Below are positions 51,040 through 58,474 of a stretch of DNA of 64,000 nt, one piece after another. A program made the position numbers and the translations under genes. The DNA is from JAFNAG01 sp963824985 (GTDB lineage: Bacteria; Acidobacteriota; UBA6911), in NCBI GenBank assembly GCA_963824985.1, contig CAWGRQ010000017.1, positions 1 through 64,000 of the forward strand, in the 5' to 3' direction. Position 1 is the first letter of the stretch. Each line of letters starts with the position of its first letter. The notes beneath the pieces were generated by a model. That model was given only the letters and a program-made list of their open reading frames with translations. It had not been told where the DNA came from and ran no database searches.

Positions 51040-52518
51040 ATGATCGACCTGACCGTAGACCGAGAGCGACTGAAGCGGGCCGTACAGCGGGCCAGAGAGC
51101 GCAATGTCATCATCCCCACGTTTGCGCAGATGAAGAATCCCGCCCTGATTCCGGGGACGGTAAAGGCCCGGCTGAAGCATATCGGCCTGTGGGAACTCGA
51201 TTCGCTCAACCTGTTCCGCATCAACTGGCACAACGATCCGGCGCCGCGGGGGGGCGGTTTCGGCGGCGTGAATTTCCTCGAGTTCCCCAAATCGCTGACC
51301 GGGGTCGACGCCCGCATCTTCGCCCTGGTGGGGAAATGGTTTCCCACCGGCGCGCACAAGGTGGGCGCGGCCTTCGGCTGCCTGGTCCCGCGCCTGGTTA
51401 CGGGTCAGTTCGACCCGACCACGCAGAAGGCGGTGTGGCCGTCCACCGGCAATTACTGCCGCGGCGGCGCCTACGACTCCGCCCTGCTGGCCTGTGAATC
51501 CATCGCCATCCTTCCGGAAGGGATGAGCCGCGAACGGTTCGATTGGCTGGCTGAGATCGCCGGCGAGGTGATTGCCACGCCCGGCACGGAAAGCAACGTG
51601 AAGGAGATTTTCGACAAGTGCTGGGAGTTGCGCAATTCCGGCCAGGACCTGGTCATCTTCAACCAGTTCGAAGAGTTCGGTAATCATCTCTGGCACTATG
51701 ACGTGACCGGCCAGGCAATGGCGGAGGTGCTGAGGAAAGAATTGCGTCCCGGGGAGAGTTTTCGCGGCGCCGTTTTCACCACCGGGTCGGCGGGCACCAT
51801 CGGCGCCGGTGACTATCTCAAGGAGCTGTTCCCGGCGAGCAAGCTGGCCGCGAGTGAAGCGCTGCAGTGCCCGACGCTGCTGATGAACGGCTTCGGAGCG
51901 CACCGGATCGAGGGGATCGGGGACAAACACATCCCCTGGATCCATAACCTGCTCAACACCGACATGGTCATGGCGATCGACGACGAGGCGACCATGCAGG
52001 TCATCCGGCTGTTCAACGAGCCGGAGGGAACGAGATACCTCAGTCGCATGGGGGTGCCGGAGTCATGCATCGAACGATTGCCGCTGCTCGGCATTTCCGG
52101 AGTGGCGAATCTTCTGTCGGCGATCAAAATGGCGCGCTGGTACGAATGGGGCGAGGGGGATGTATTGTTGACGGTCCTGACCGACTCGATGGAAATGTAC
52201 CAGAGCCGATTGCGCGAACTCGCCGCCGCGCATGGGGCGTTCACCGGCGAGGATGCGGCCGTCGCCTGCCACAGGTTTCTGCTCGGGCAAGGCACGGACC
52301 ACGTCGAGGAGTTAACCTGGCCGGCCCGCCGGCGGGTGCACAATCTCAAGTACTTCACCTGGGTCGAGCAGCAGGGGAAGACCTATTCGGAAATTCAGGC
52401 GCAATGGTACGATACTGGCTACTGGAGCCGCATCCACGGCCAGGTGAACGAGATCGATGCCCTGATCGAACAGTTCAATCGGATGACCGGCCTGCTGAAT
52501 TGCCCGCATGATTCATGA
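51040..52518 (+). CDS. PLP-dependent lyase-like protein (fold type II)
   Basis: Protein of 492 aa of the tryptophan-synthase-beta-like fold. The PLP lysine is in KWFPTGAHKVGAAFGCL, and STGNYCRGGAYDSALLACES replaces the usual phosphate-binding SxGN loop. FTTGSAGTIGAGDYL is the glycine loop near the middle. It corresponds to an unnamed PLP-dependent lyase family; the exact reaction is not known to me. In this island, acting on 2,3-diaminopropionate or a ureido derivative is plausible but unproven. ATG 51040 follows AGGA; an ATG at 50995 falls in the repeat. The stop codon lies inside the left end of repeat copy G. Confidence 0.7.
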   Translation: MIDLTVDRERLKRAVQRARERNVIIPTFAQMKNPALIPGTVKARLKHIGLWELDSLNLFRINWHNDPAPRGGGFGGVNFLEFPKSLTGVDARIFALVGKWFPTGAHKVGAAFGCLVPRLVTGQFDPTTQKAVWPSTGNYCRGGAYDSALLACESIAILPEGMSRERFDWLAEIAGEVIATPGTESNVKEIFDKCWELRNSGQDLVIFNQFEEFGNHLWHYDVTGQAMAEVLRKELRPGESFRGAVFTTGSAGTIGAGDYLKELFPASKLAASEALQCPTLLMNGFGAHRIEGIGDKHIPWIHNLLNTDMVMAIDDEATMQVIRLFNEPEGTRYLSRMGVPESCIERLPLLGISGVANLLSAIKMARWYEWGEGDVLLTVLTDSMEMYQSRLRELAAAHGAFTGEDAAVACHRFLLGQGTDHVEELTWPARRRVHNLKYFTWVEQQGKTYSEIQAQWYDTGYWSRIHGQVNEIDALIEQFNRMTGLLNCPHDS

Positions 52519-52803
52519 ACAGCAGGACACGGTGCCGGAATTCACGCGCGGCAGAGAACTTTTGGGACACGGATGAACACGGGCAGGGATTTTGCGTCGA
52601 CATTTTCAGGTGCAGACTGTCGAATGCTCACGCAGGCTGGAATCGTCCATCGGGGCTCCATTGGAGCACTCGACAGTCTGCACCTGAAAATGTCGCCAGC
52701 GCGCAGCGCTGGGCCCTTCGGGCCCGCAAAAGCCCTGCACACGGATCCGATCCGCGTTCATCCGCGTCCTGAAATGTCTTGCGAGCTTTCATTCATGAGC
52801 TAA
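52503..52803. repeat. Family-1 palindromic repeat, copy G with 26-bp perfect hairpin
   Basis: Left end CCCGCATGATTCATGAA (52503-52519) overlaps the stop of the preceding gene; the right end is a degenerate TTCATTCATGAGC. Orientation is reversed relative to copy B. Central arms 52598-52623 and 52670-52695 are perfectly complementary over 26 nt around a 46-nt loop. The outer arms pair GGACACGGATGAACACGG with CGGATCCGATCCGCG-type sequence. The rest of the gap to 52864 holds only the next gene's leader. Confidence 0.82.
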
Positions 52804-52864
52804 GCTGATCGGGCGATGCGGCCGAACAGGCAAATGTGATATCGGCGGACAGGAGCAATCGGCA

Positions 52865-54292
52865 TTGTGGCGATCCTATCTGACACCCGTTTCCACGGAA
52901 GCAACCCTTCTCCTTCTGGCTGAGCATGGGCCGGATGCTCGTCTGATTGCCGGCGGCACCGACCTGCTGGTCGAGCAGCGGCGCGCGGCCGGCGGGAACC
53001 CGGTGCTCATCGACGTTTCCCGCATTGCCGGGCTGGATCGTATCCGGCTGGATAGCGATGGGCTGATTCACCTGGGGCCGGCGGTCACCCACAGCCTGGC
53101 GTCTTCATCCGGCGCCGTGGCCGGACGCGGAACGCCGCTGGCGATGGCCTGCCGGCAGGTGGGGACGCCCCAGGTGCGTAACCGCGGCACCGTTGTGGGT
53201 AATCTGGTCACGGCTTCTCCCGCCAACGATACCATCACGCCGCTCTGGGCCCTGGAGGCCCGGCTGACCTTGCGCTCCATGCGCGGCCAACGCACGCTTT
53301 CCCTCCCCGAGTTCTACCTGGGAGTGCGCCGGACCGCAATGGCTCCTGACGAAATGGTGACCGACATCGCGTTTCCCGCGCTGGGCGAGGATCAGCGCGG
53401 CATCTTCCTCAAACTGGGATTGCGGCGTGCCAATGCCATCGCGCTGGTCAACGCCGCCGTGGTTCTGACCTTCGTCGGCGATGCGGTCTCGCGGGCGCGC
53501 ATTGCCCTGGGAAGCGTCGCCCCGACGATCATTCGGGTGCCCCGGGCGGAACAGGTCCTGGTCGGCGGCCCGCTCAGCGAGAATCGAATCGGCGAGGCGG
53601 CTCTCCTCTCGGCACAGGCGGCGGCTCCGATCACGGATATTCGCGCCGGCGCCGAGTACCGCCGCGCGGCCGCGCGCTTTCTGGTCCGTCGCGCCCTGGT
53701 TGCCCTCCGGGATGGCAGCGGGAGAAATGTGGGCGCAGAGGCTCCTCCCATGCTGATCGGCAGGACCGATGGTCGCTTCCCTCCGTGGGAAGGTGCCGCC
53801 CTGGCCCACGGCAATGATGGTTCCGGCACGATCGACTGCACGGTTAACGGCCGGAACGTGTCGATTCGGGGAGCGGGAAGGAAGAGATTGCTGGATATGC
53901 TGCGCGAGGAGCTGGGTTTGACCGGCGCCAAGGAGGGGTGCGGCGAGGGCGAGTGCGGCGCCTGCACGGTAACCATGGATGGGATTTCCGTGTTCGCGTG
54001 CCTGGTCCCGGCGCCCCGGGCTCATGGCACGCACCTGGTCACGATCGAAGGTCTGGCGCGGGACGGGAGACTGCACCCGCTGCAGCAGGCGTTTATCGAC
54101 AAAGGCGCGGTACAGTGCGGTTACTGCACCCCCGGCTTTGTCATGGCCGGCGCCAGTCTGCTTGAGGAGATCGCCACTCCAACCCGGGATCAGATCATTG
54201 CCGGCCTCTCCGGCAACCTGTGCCGCTGCACCGGGTATTACAGCATCGTGCGGGCCGTGGAAAAAGCCGTCGGCGAAGGGAGGTCATCGTGA
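52865..54292 (+). CDS. Molybdenum hydroxylase FAD subunit fused to [2Fe-2S] subunit
   Basis: Fusion of two usually separate subunits, 475 aa. Residues 1-285 form a CoxM/YgfM-like FAD domain with DARLIAGGTDLLVEQR, GTPQVRNRGTVVGNLVTASPANDT. Residues about 315-475 form a CoxS-like domain with GAKEGCGEGECGACTV (canonical C-x4-C-x2-C), GAVQCGYCTPGFVM and NLCRCTGYY. It passes electrons from the molybdenum subunit to NAD or another carrier. The start is TTG 52865 with AGGAG upstream. It overlaps the Mo-subunit gene (GTGA), so the two form one enzyme, and its FAD domain might also serve the FAD-less dehydrogenase at 43.8-46.4 kb. Confidence 0.88.
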   Translation: MWRSYLTPVSTEATLLLLAEHGPDARLIAGGTDLLVEQRRAAGGNPVLIDVSRIAGLDRIRLDSDGLIHLGPAVTHSLASSSGAVAGRGTPLAMACRQVGTPQVRNRGTVVGNLVTASPANDTITPLWALEARLTLRSMRGQRTLSLPEFYLGVRRTAMAPDEMVTDIAFPALGEDQRGIFLKLGLRRANAIALVNAAVVLTFVGDAVSRARIALGSVAPTIIRVPRAEQVLVGGPLSENRIGEAALLSAQAAAPITDIRAGAEYRRAAARFLVRRALVALRDGSGRNVGAEAPPMLIGRTDGRFPPWEGAALAHGNDGSGTIDCTVNGRNVSIRGAGRKRLLDMLREELGLTGAKEGCGEGECGACTVTMDGISVFACLVPAPRAHGTHLVTIEGLARDGRLHPLQQAFIDKGAVQCGYCTPGFVMAGASLLEEIATPTRDQIIAGLSGNLCRCTGYYSIVRAVEKAVGEGRSS

Positions 54293-56526
54293 CCCGGACC
54301 ATTAGCCAGTCCGTTCCTCGGGTCGATGCGCGGGCCAAAGTGACCGGAGAGGCGGAATACCCCGGCGACATCAGCAGGCCCGGCATGCTGGCGGCGAAAA
54401 TCCTCTTCTCCGGGCGGCCGCATGCGCGCATTGTGCACATCGACGTGTCGGAGGCGGAATCCGTCCGCGGCGTGACCGCGGTGTTTACCGCCCGCGATGT
54501 GCCCGTGAATGAGCGCGGTCTGCAGATCCCTGATCAGCCGGTGCTCTGTGGGCCGGGCTCAACCAAAGCAGGCGCCGACGTGGTCCGGTTTACCGGTGAC
54601 CAGGTCGCGCTTGTCGTTGCGGATACGGAGAAGGCTGCTGCATCGGCCCGGGATCTGATCCGCGTCGAGTATGAAGATCTTCCGCTGGTGACGGACCCGT
54701 TTGAGGCGCTTAAGCCGGGAGCGCCGCTGCTCCACGCCCAACGTTACATGAACGACGCTCACCCCGAGCTCAGAACCGAGGGGAACCTTATCTCGCATCA
54801 TCAGATTCGCAAAGGGGATGTTGAGGCTGCCTGGCAGCAGGCCGATGCGGTCGTCGAGGCTGAATATCACACGCCGCCCCAGGAGCACGCCTATCTGCAG
54901 CCCGAGGCCGGGTTAGCCTACATCGACGAAGAGGGGCGGGTGACGGTGGTTGTGGGCGGGCAATGGACGACCGAAGACCAGCACCAGATCGCGCATGCGT
55001 TGAACCTGCCGCCTGAAAAGGTGCGTGTGATCTATCCGGCGATCGGAGGGGCCTTCGGCGGCCGGGAAGATGTGTCGGTGCAGATCGTGCTGGCGCTGGC
55101 GGCCTGGCGGCTGCGGCGCCCGGTCAGGATCGTCTGGAGCCGCGACGAGTCCATCGTCGGTCACTGCAAGCGCCATCCCTTCTGGATCCGCTCGAAGTGG
55201 GGTGCCACGCGCGCTGGCAAACTGGTGGCCGCCGAAATCAGGATGATAGCGGACGGCGGCGCCTACTGCTACACCACCAACAAGGTGTTGGGCAACAGCA
55301 CCGCGACCTGCGTTGGCGCCTATGAAATTCCCAACATCAAAGTGGATGTCGATGGCGTTTATACCAACAATCCTCCGAGTGGCGCGTTCCGCGGCTTCGG
55401 GTCGCCGCAGGCCATTTTTGCCGCCGAGATGCAGATGAACAAGCTGGCGCAGGCGCTCCAGATGGATCCCGTGGAGTTCAGGTTGAAAAATATGTTGAGG
55501 GAAGGGAGCCTGACTGCCATGGGCACCCCGCTGCCCGATGGGGTCAGCCTGGCAGAGGTTACCGAGCGGTGCGCCCGCGCGGCCGGCTGGACGCAGTCGG
55601 ATCGGGGCTGGCGAAAACCTCCGAGCCTGGAAGCGCGATCTTCCGTCCGGTGCGGGATCGGGATCGCGACCGCTCTTAAGAACGTCGGGTATTCGTTCGG
55701 CTATCCGGACAACTGCACGGCCAGGGTAGTGCTGAACGGCACCGAAAGCATTGAAGAAGCGGTTGTCAGCATCGGAACCGCCGAGGTCGGCCAGGGGTCC
55801 CACACCGTGATACGCCAGATGGCGGCCGAAGCGTTGGCTGTGCCTGTCGAACGTGTGCGGCTGGAAGCTTCGGATACGGCCTCGAGCCCCGGAAGCTCCG
55901 GATCCGTGTCGGCCTCGCGCATGACGTTCATGAGCGGAAACGCGATCCGCGGGGCGGCTGCCAGTGCGCTGGAGCGTTGGCGCGCCCGCGAGCGGCCCGC
56001 GGTCGGCGAGTATACATACAGGTCTCCGGCCACGACAGTGTTCGATCAGGAGACCGGTTTCGGCACTCCCAACTTTTCCTATGGCTATGTTTCCCTGGCC
56101 GTGGAGGCAGAGGTCGACACCGAGACCGGTGAATTGCGCATTCTGCGCGTGGTGTGCGCCGACGATGTGGGCCGGGCGATCAATCCGCAGCAGGTCGTGG
56201 GACAGATCGAGGGGGGAGTGGTGCAGGCAATTGGCTGGGCGACCTGCGAGAACCTGCTGACCGCGGGCGGACAGGTGCTGACGCCGAATTTCAGCACCTA
56301 TTTAATGCCCACGATCGCCGATGCGCCCGATCGCGTGCAGGCGATCATCGTCGAGACGCCGGACCGAAATGGGCCCTGGGGAGCTCGCGGCATGGGGGAG
56401 ATGCCCTTTATCGCGCTGGCCCCGGCGCTGGCGGCCGCCGTTCATGACGCCACGGGAGTATGGTTCGACGAATTCCCGCTGACCGCAGAGCGGGTGTGGG
56501 CGTCACGGTTTTGCCGGCGCGACTGA
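54289..56526 (+). CDS. Molybdenum hydroxylase large (Mo-cofactor) subunit
   Basis: XdhA/CoxL-type subunit, 745 aa. Moco-binding motifs are seen: GGAFGGREDVSVQI near 250, GAFRGFGSPQAIFA near 365, GTAEVGQGSHTV near 500 and the catalytic Glu in GARGMGEMPFIALAPA near 700. GTG 54289 overlaps the previous stop and has GGGAGG 4 nt upstream. Together with the fused FAD/2Fe-2S subunit it forms a complete purine or aldehyde dehydrogenase. Whether it also uses the selenium-modified cofactor cannot be read from sequence. Confidence 0.92.
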   Translation: MTRTISQSVPRVDARAKVTGEAEYPGDISRPGMLAAKILFSGRPHARIVHIDVSEAESVRGVTAVFTARDVPVNERGLQIPDQPVLCGPGSTKAGADVVRFTGDQVALVVADTEKAAASARDLIRVEYEDLPLVTDPFEALKPGAPLLHAQRYMNDAHPELRTEGNLISHHQIRKGDVEAAWQQADAVVEAEYHTPPQEHAYLQPEAGLAYIDEEGRVTVVVGGQWTTEDQHQIAHALNLPPEKVRVIYPAIGGAFGGREDVSVQIVLALAAWRLRRPVRIVWSRDESIVGHCKRHPFWIRSKWGATRAGKLVAAEIRMIADGGAYCYTTNKVLGNSTATCVGAYEIPNIKVDVDGVYTNNPPSGAFRGFGSPQAIFAAEMQMNKLAQALQMDPVEFRLKNMLREGSLTAMGTPLPDGVSLAEVTERCARAAGWTQSDRGWRKPPSLEARSSVRCGIGIATALKNVGYSFGYPDNCTARVVLNGTESIEEAVVSIGTAEVGQGSHTVIRQMAAEALAVPVERVRLEASDTASSPGSSGSVSASRMTFMSGNAIRGAAASALERWRARERPAVGEYTYRSPATTVFDQETGFGTPNFSYGYVSLAVEAEVDTETGELRILRVVCADDVGRAINPQQVVGQIEGGVVQAIGWATCENLLTAGGQVLTPNFSTYLMPTIADAPDRVQAIIVETPDRNGPWGARGMGEMPFIALAPALAAAVHDATGVWFDEFPLTAERVWASRFCRRD

Positions 56527-56588
56527 TCTCACTGCGCGATCGGATTTACCGGATCGAATCATGGCCTGACGACGGTTTTCATGATTTA

Positions 56589-57065
56589 ATGGAACATATG
56601 CTGGATCTTTACGACGAATTGAGGGCCGTGACTGCCGGCTTCGATGCCAACAGCGTCGCCTATGCGTTATGCGGCGGTCTGGCCATGGCCGTTTATGGCC
56701 TCACGCGCGCCACCGTGGACATCGATCTTCTGATCCCGGAGGAATGCCTGGGGGCCGCTGAGTCCACAGCTCGAGAATTGGGCTATACCATCGCGGCGGC
56801 GCCGATGAGTTTTGCCGGGGGAACCATTGAAATCCGGCGGATCTCGAAGCCCGATCCGGATACGGGAGATTTGCTCATGCTGGATCTGCTCCTCGCCACT
56901 GCTCCCCTTACCAAGGTATGGCACACGCGCCGGGAAGTAGAGTGGGAACATGGAGGCCTTTGGGTGGTCTCGCGCGAGGGCTTGGTTGCACTCAAGAGGC
57001 TCCGCGGCAGCGGCCAGGATCTGGATGACATTGTCCGCCTGGAGGAGGATTCCGATGAAGTCTGA
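56589..57065 (+). CDS. Nucleotidyltransferase-fold protein, putative toxin-antitoxin component
   Basis: Protein of about 158 aa. YALCGGLAMAVYGLTRATVDIDLLI is the Gly-Gly and Asp-x-Asp signature of minimal nucleotidyltransferases of the AbiEii/MNT type. LMLDLLLA provides a further Asp. ATG 56589 or 56598 is preferred; the open frame to 56460 overlaps the hydroxylase gene. It overlaps a 50-codon basic gene by ATGA-style coupling, as toxin and antitoxin partners often do. Function in growth control or phage defence is inferred from the family. Confidence 0.65.
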   Translation: MEHMLDLYDELRAVTAGFDANSVAYALCGGLAMAVYGLTRATVDIDLLIPEECLGAAESTARELGYTIAAAPMSFAGGTIEIRRISKPDPDTGDLLMLDLLLATAPLTKVWHTRREVEWEHGGLWVVSREGLVALKRLRGSGQDLDDIVRLEEDSDEV

Positions 57066-57207
57066 TATGTCACGGCGGGCAATTACCTCCAGGCTGCGCC
57101 GCGTTTCCCAATTACGCAGGCTTTGCCTCTCACTCGGAAAAGCGAAATCAAAAAACCTCCCCACTGCCGGTGACCGGAAACCTAAGAGCGCACGCTCATC
57201 CAATTGA
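57055..57207 (+). CDS. Small basic protein partnered with the nucleotidyltransferase
   Basis: Fifty-residue protein beginning MKSDMSRRAITSRLRRVSQLRRLCLSL, followed by a Lys/Arg/Pro/Ser tail. The core ITxRLRRVSQLRRLCLSL is one I associate with small ORFs downstream of nucleotidyltransferase genes. GGAGGAGG is positioned directly upstream, and it overlaps the preceding gene by 11 nt. It is likely the second half of a two-gene module; the tail may be altered. Confidence 0.55.
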   Translation: MKSDMSRRAITSRLRRVSQLRRLCLSLGKAKSKNLPTAGDRKPKSARSSN

Positions 57208-57248
57208 GCAACCTCGAAACTCGCAGTCACGCGGCGTCAATTTCAAGA

Positions 57249-57280
57249 TTGACAAGCGCGAAGCCAATAGCGTACGCTAT
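57249..57280 (+). promoter_or_regulatory. Promoter and operator of the Phd/YefM-YoeB module
   Basis: TTGACA at 57249-57254 is followed by a perfect 14-bp palindrome ATAGCGTACGCTAT at 57267-57280, which covers the -10 region (TACGCT). A second GTAC half lies just downstream. This is the usual arrangement for autorepression by an antitoxin. Confidence 0.6.
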
Positions 57281-57304
57281 GACGTACGAAAAGGAGACGC
57301 TCCG

Positions 57305-57547
57305 ATGACGAGTATCACCGCAACGGAAGCCCGAAAGCGACTCTATAGCCTGGTGGATGATGTCGCGGAATCCCACGAATCGATCCTGATTGCCGGCAAG
57401 CGCAATTCCGCGGTCCTGATATCGGAGGGAGATTGGCGCGCCATTCAGGAGAGCCTCTATCTAAGCAATATTCCCGGGATGAGGGCATCTATCCGCAAGG
57501 GACTCAAGACTCCGGTGGACCGGTGCGTCGAAGAATTGAATTGGTGA
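57305..57547 (+). CDS. Phd/YefM-family antitoxin
   Basis: Antitoxin of 80 aa: TSITATEARKRLYSLVDDVAESHESILIAGKRNSAVLISEGDWRAIQESLYL is the standard Phd/YefM N-terminal DNA-binding domain, and the C-terminal tail would wrap the toxin. AAGGAG lies 8 nt before ATG 57305. It overlaps the toxin gene by 4 nt (GTGA). Confidence 0.9.
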   Translation: MTSITATEARKRLYSLVDDVAESHESILIAGKRNSAVLISEGDWRAIQESLYLSNIPGMRASIRKGLKTPVDRCVEELNW

Positions 57548-57807
57548 CCTGGAGGCCGGTATTCACCAGGCAGGCACAGCGCGATGCCGGGAAGATCGCC
57601 CGCTCGGGTCTCAAGCCTCAGGCCCAACGCCTTTTGGACCTGCTCAAAAAAGATCCCTATCAATCTCCGCCGCCTTTTGAAAAACTGGTCGGTGACCTGG
57701 CGGGAGCTTGCTCTCGCCGGATCAATATCCAGCATCGGCTGGTTTACCAGATTTTGGACGATGTCAGAACCGTGAAAGTCATCCGCATGTGGACCCATTA
57801 CGAGTAA
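57544..57807 (+). CDS. Txe/YoeB-family mRNA interferase toxin
   Basis: Toxin of 87 aa of the RelE superfamily: VFTRQAQRDAGKIARSGLKPQAQRLLDLLKKDPYQSPPPFEKLVGDLAGACSRRINIQHRLVYQI...VIRMWTHY. The C-terminal Arg/His/Tyr set expected for ribosome-dependent mRNA cleavage is present. It starts at GTG 57544, overlapping the antitoxin stop. It is kept in check by the preceding gene product. Confidence 0.9.
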   Translation: MTWRPVFTRQAQRDAGKIARSGLKPQAQRLLDLLKKDPYQSPPPFEKLVGDLAGACSRRINIQHRLVYQILDDVRTVKVIRMWTHYE

Positions 57808-57819
57808 ATTCCGATCCAG

Positions 57820-58332
57820 ATGATAATACTTGAGCCCATCGACGACAAGCACAGCGCCTCGATACAGGAAATAATAACCGATCCTGAGCTGTCTCGAACT
57901 TCCGATATTCCCTCAAGTCCAGAAGCGGGCGAAGCAATCCGATGGATAACAAGGATGAAACGCCTCGAAGAACAGGGGGCAGGACTGACTTTTGCAATAG
58001 TGGTCGATGGCATAGTGGTTGGGTGCTGTGGGCTGTATGGAATCGATAAGGACAGGGGAGTTGCAGACCTGGGTTTTTTCCTGGGCCGATCATATTGGGG
58101 GCGCGGGTATGCAACTGAAGGCAGTGGACTATTGCTGACTCGTGCTTTTGATTTGATAGGGCTTCACTCGGTGCGCGCAAGTTGCCTTGTCAGAAACGTG
58201 CCGGCAAACCGAGTACTTGAGAAACTCGGCTTCCGACAGTCGCACTCGGGTCCCCCGCCGCACTGGAGCAAGTTCCCGGCGACCGAACAATATCAATACT
58301 GGTCGCTGACTAACGAATCACCCACATTATAG
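57820..58332 (+). CDS. GNAT-family N-acetyltransferase
   Basis: Acetyltransferase of 170 aa of the RimJ/RimL type, with VVGCCGLYGIDKDRGVADLGFFLGRSYWGRGYATEG as the acetyl-CoA-binding region and VRASCLVRNVPANRVLEKLGFRQ as the C-terminal motif. It follows the toxin gene by 12 bp. Its substrate could be a protein N-terminus or a small amine; acetyltransferases near toxins exist, but this fold branch is not the typical toxin type. Confidence 0.82.
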   Translation: MIILEPIDDKHSASIQEIITDPELSRTSDIPSSPEAGEAIRWITRMKRLEEQGAGLTFAIVVDGIVVGCCGLYGIDKDRGVADLGFFLGRSYWGRGYATEGSGLLLTRAFDLIGLHSVRASCLVRNVPANRVLEKLGFRQSHSGPPPHWSKFPATEQYQYWSLTNESPTL

Positions 58333-58350
58333 GCACGCCTCAGGAAGAAA

Positions 58351-58410
58351 TCGGGGACAGGCTACGCTTTTTCCATTTCCAAATTAGTGAAAGCGATAGC
58401 CTGTCCCCGA
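58351..58410. repeat. REP-like palindrome (RAYT-type)
   Basis: TCGGGGACAGGCTA (58351-58364) and TAGCCTGTCCCCGA (58397-58410) are perfect 14-nt inverted repeats, extended inward by CGCTTT / AAAGCG. GGGGACAGGCTA-type palindromes are commonly associated with REP-associated tyrosine transposases; none is encoded in this window. It could also end transcription of the acetyltransferase gene. Confidence 0.65.
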
Positions 58411-58474
58411 AACTCCTTGCGCCCGACCATCGAGTTTCTTCATTATAAGAGTGCGTGCCGCATTCACCGGTGAG

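Noticed and set aside
52573..52803. Small ORFs inside repeat copy G
   Set aside because: They translate the hairpin and its arms; similar frames appear only because of the repeat sequence.
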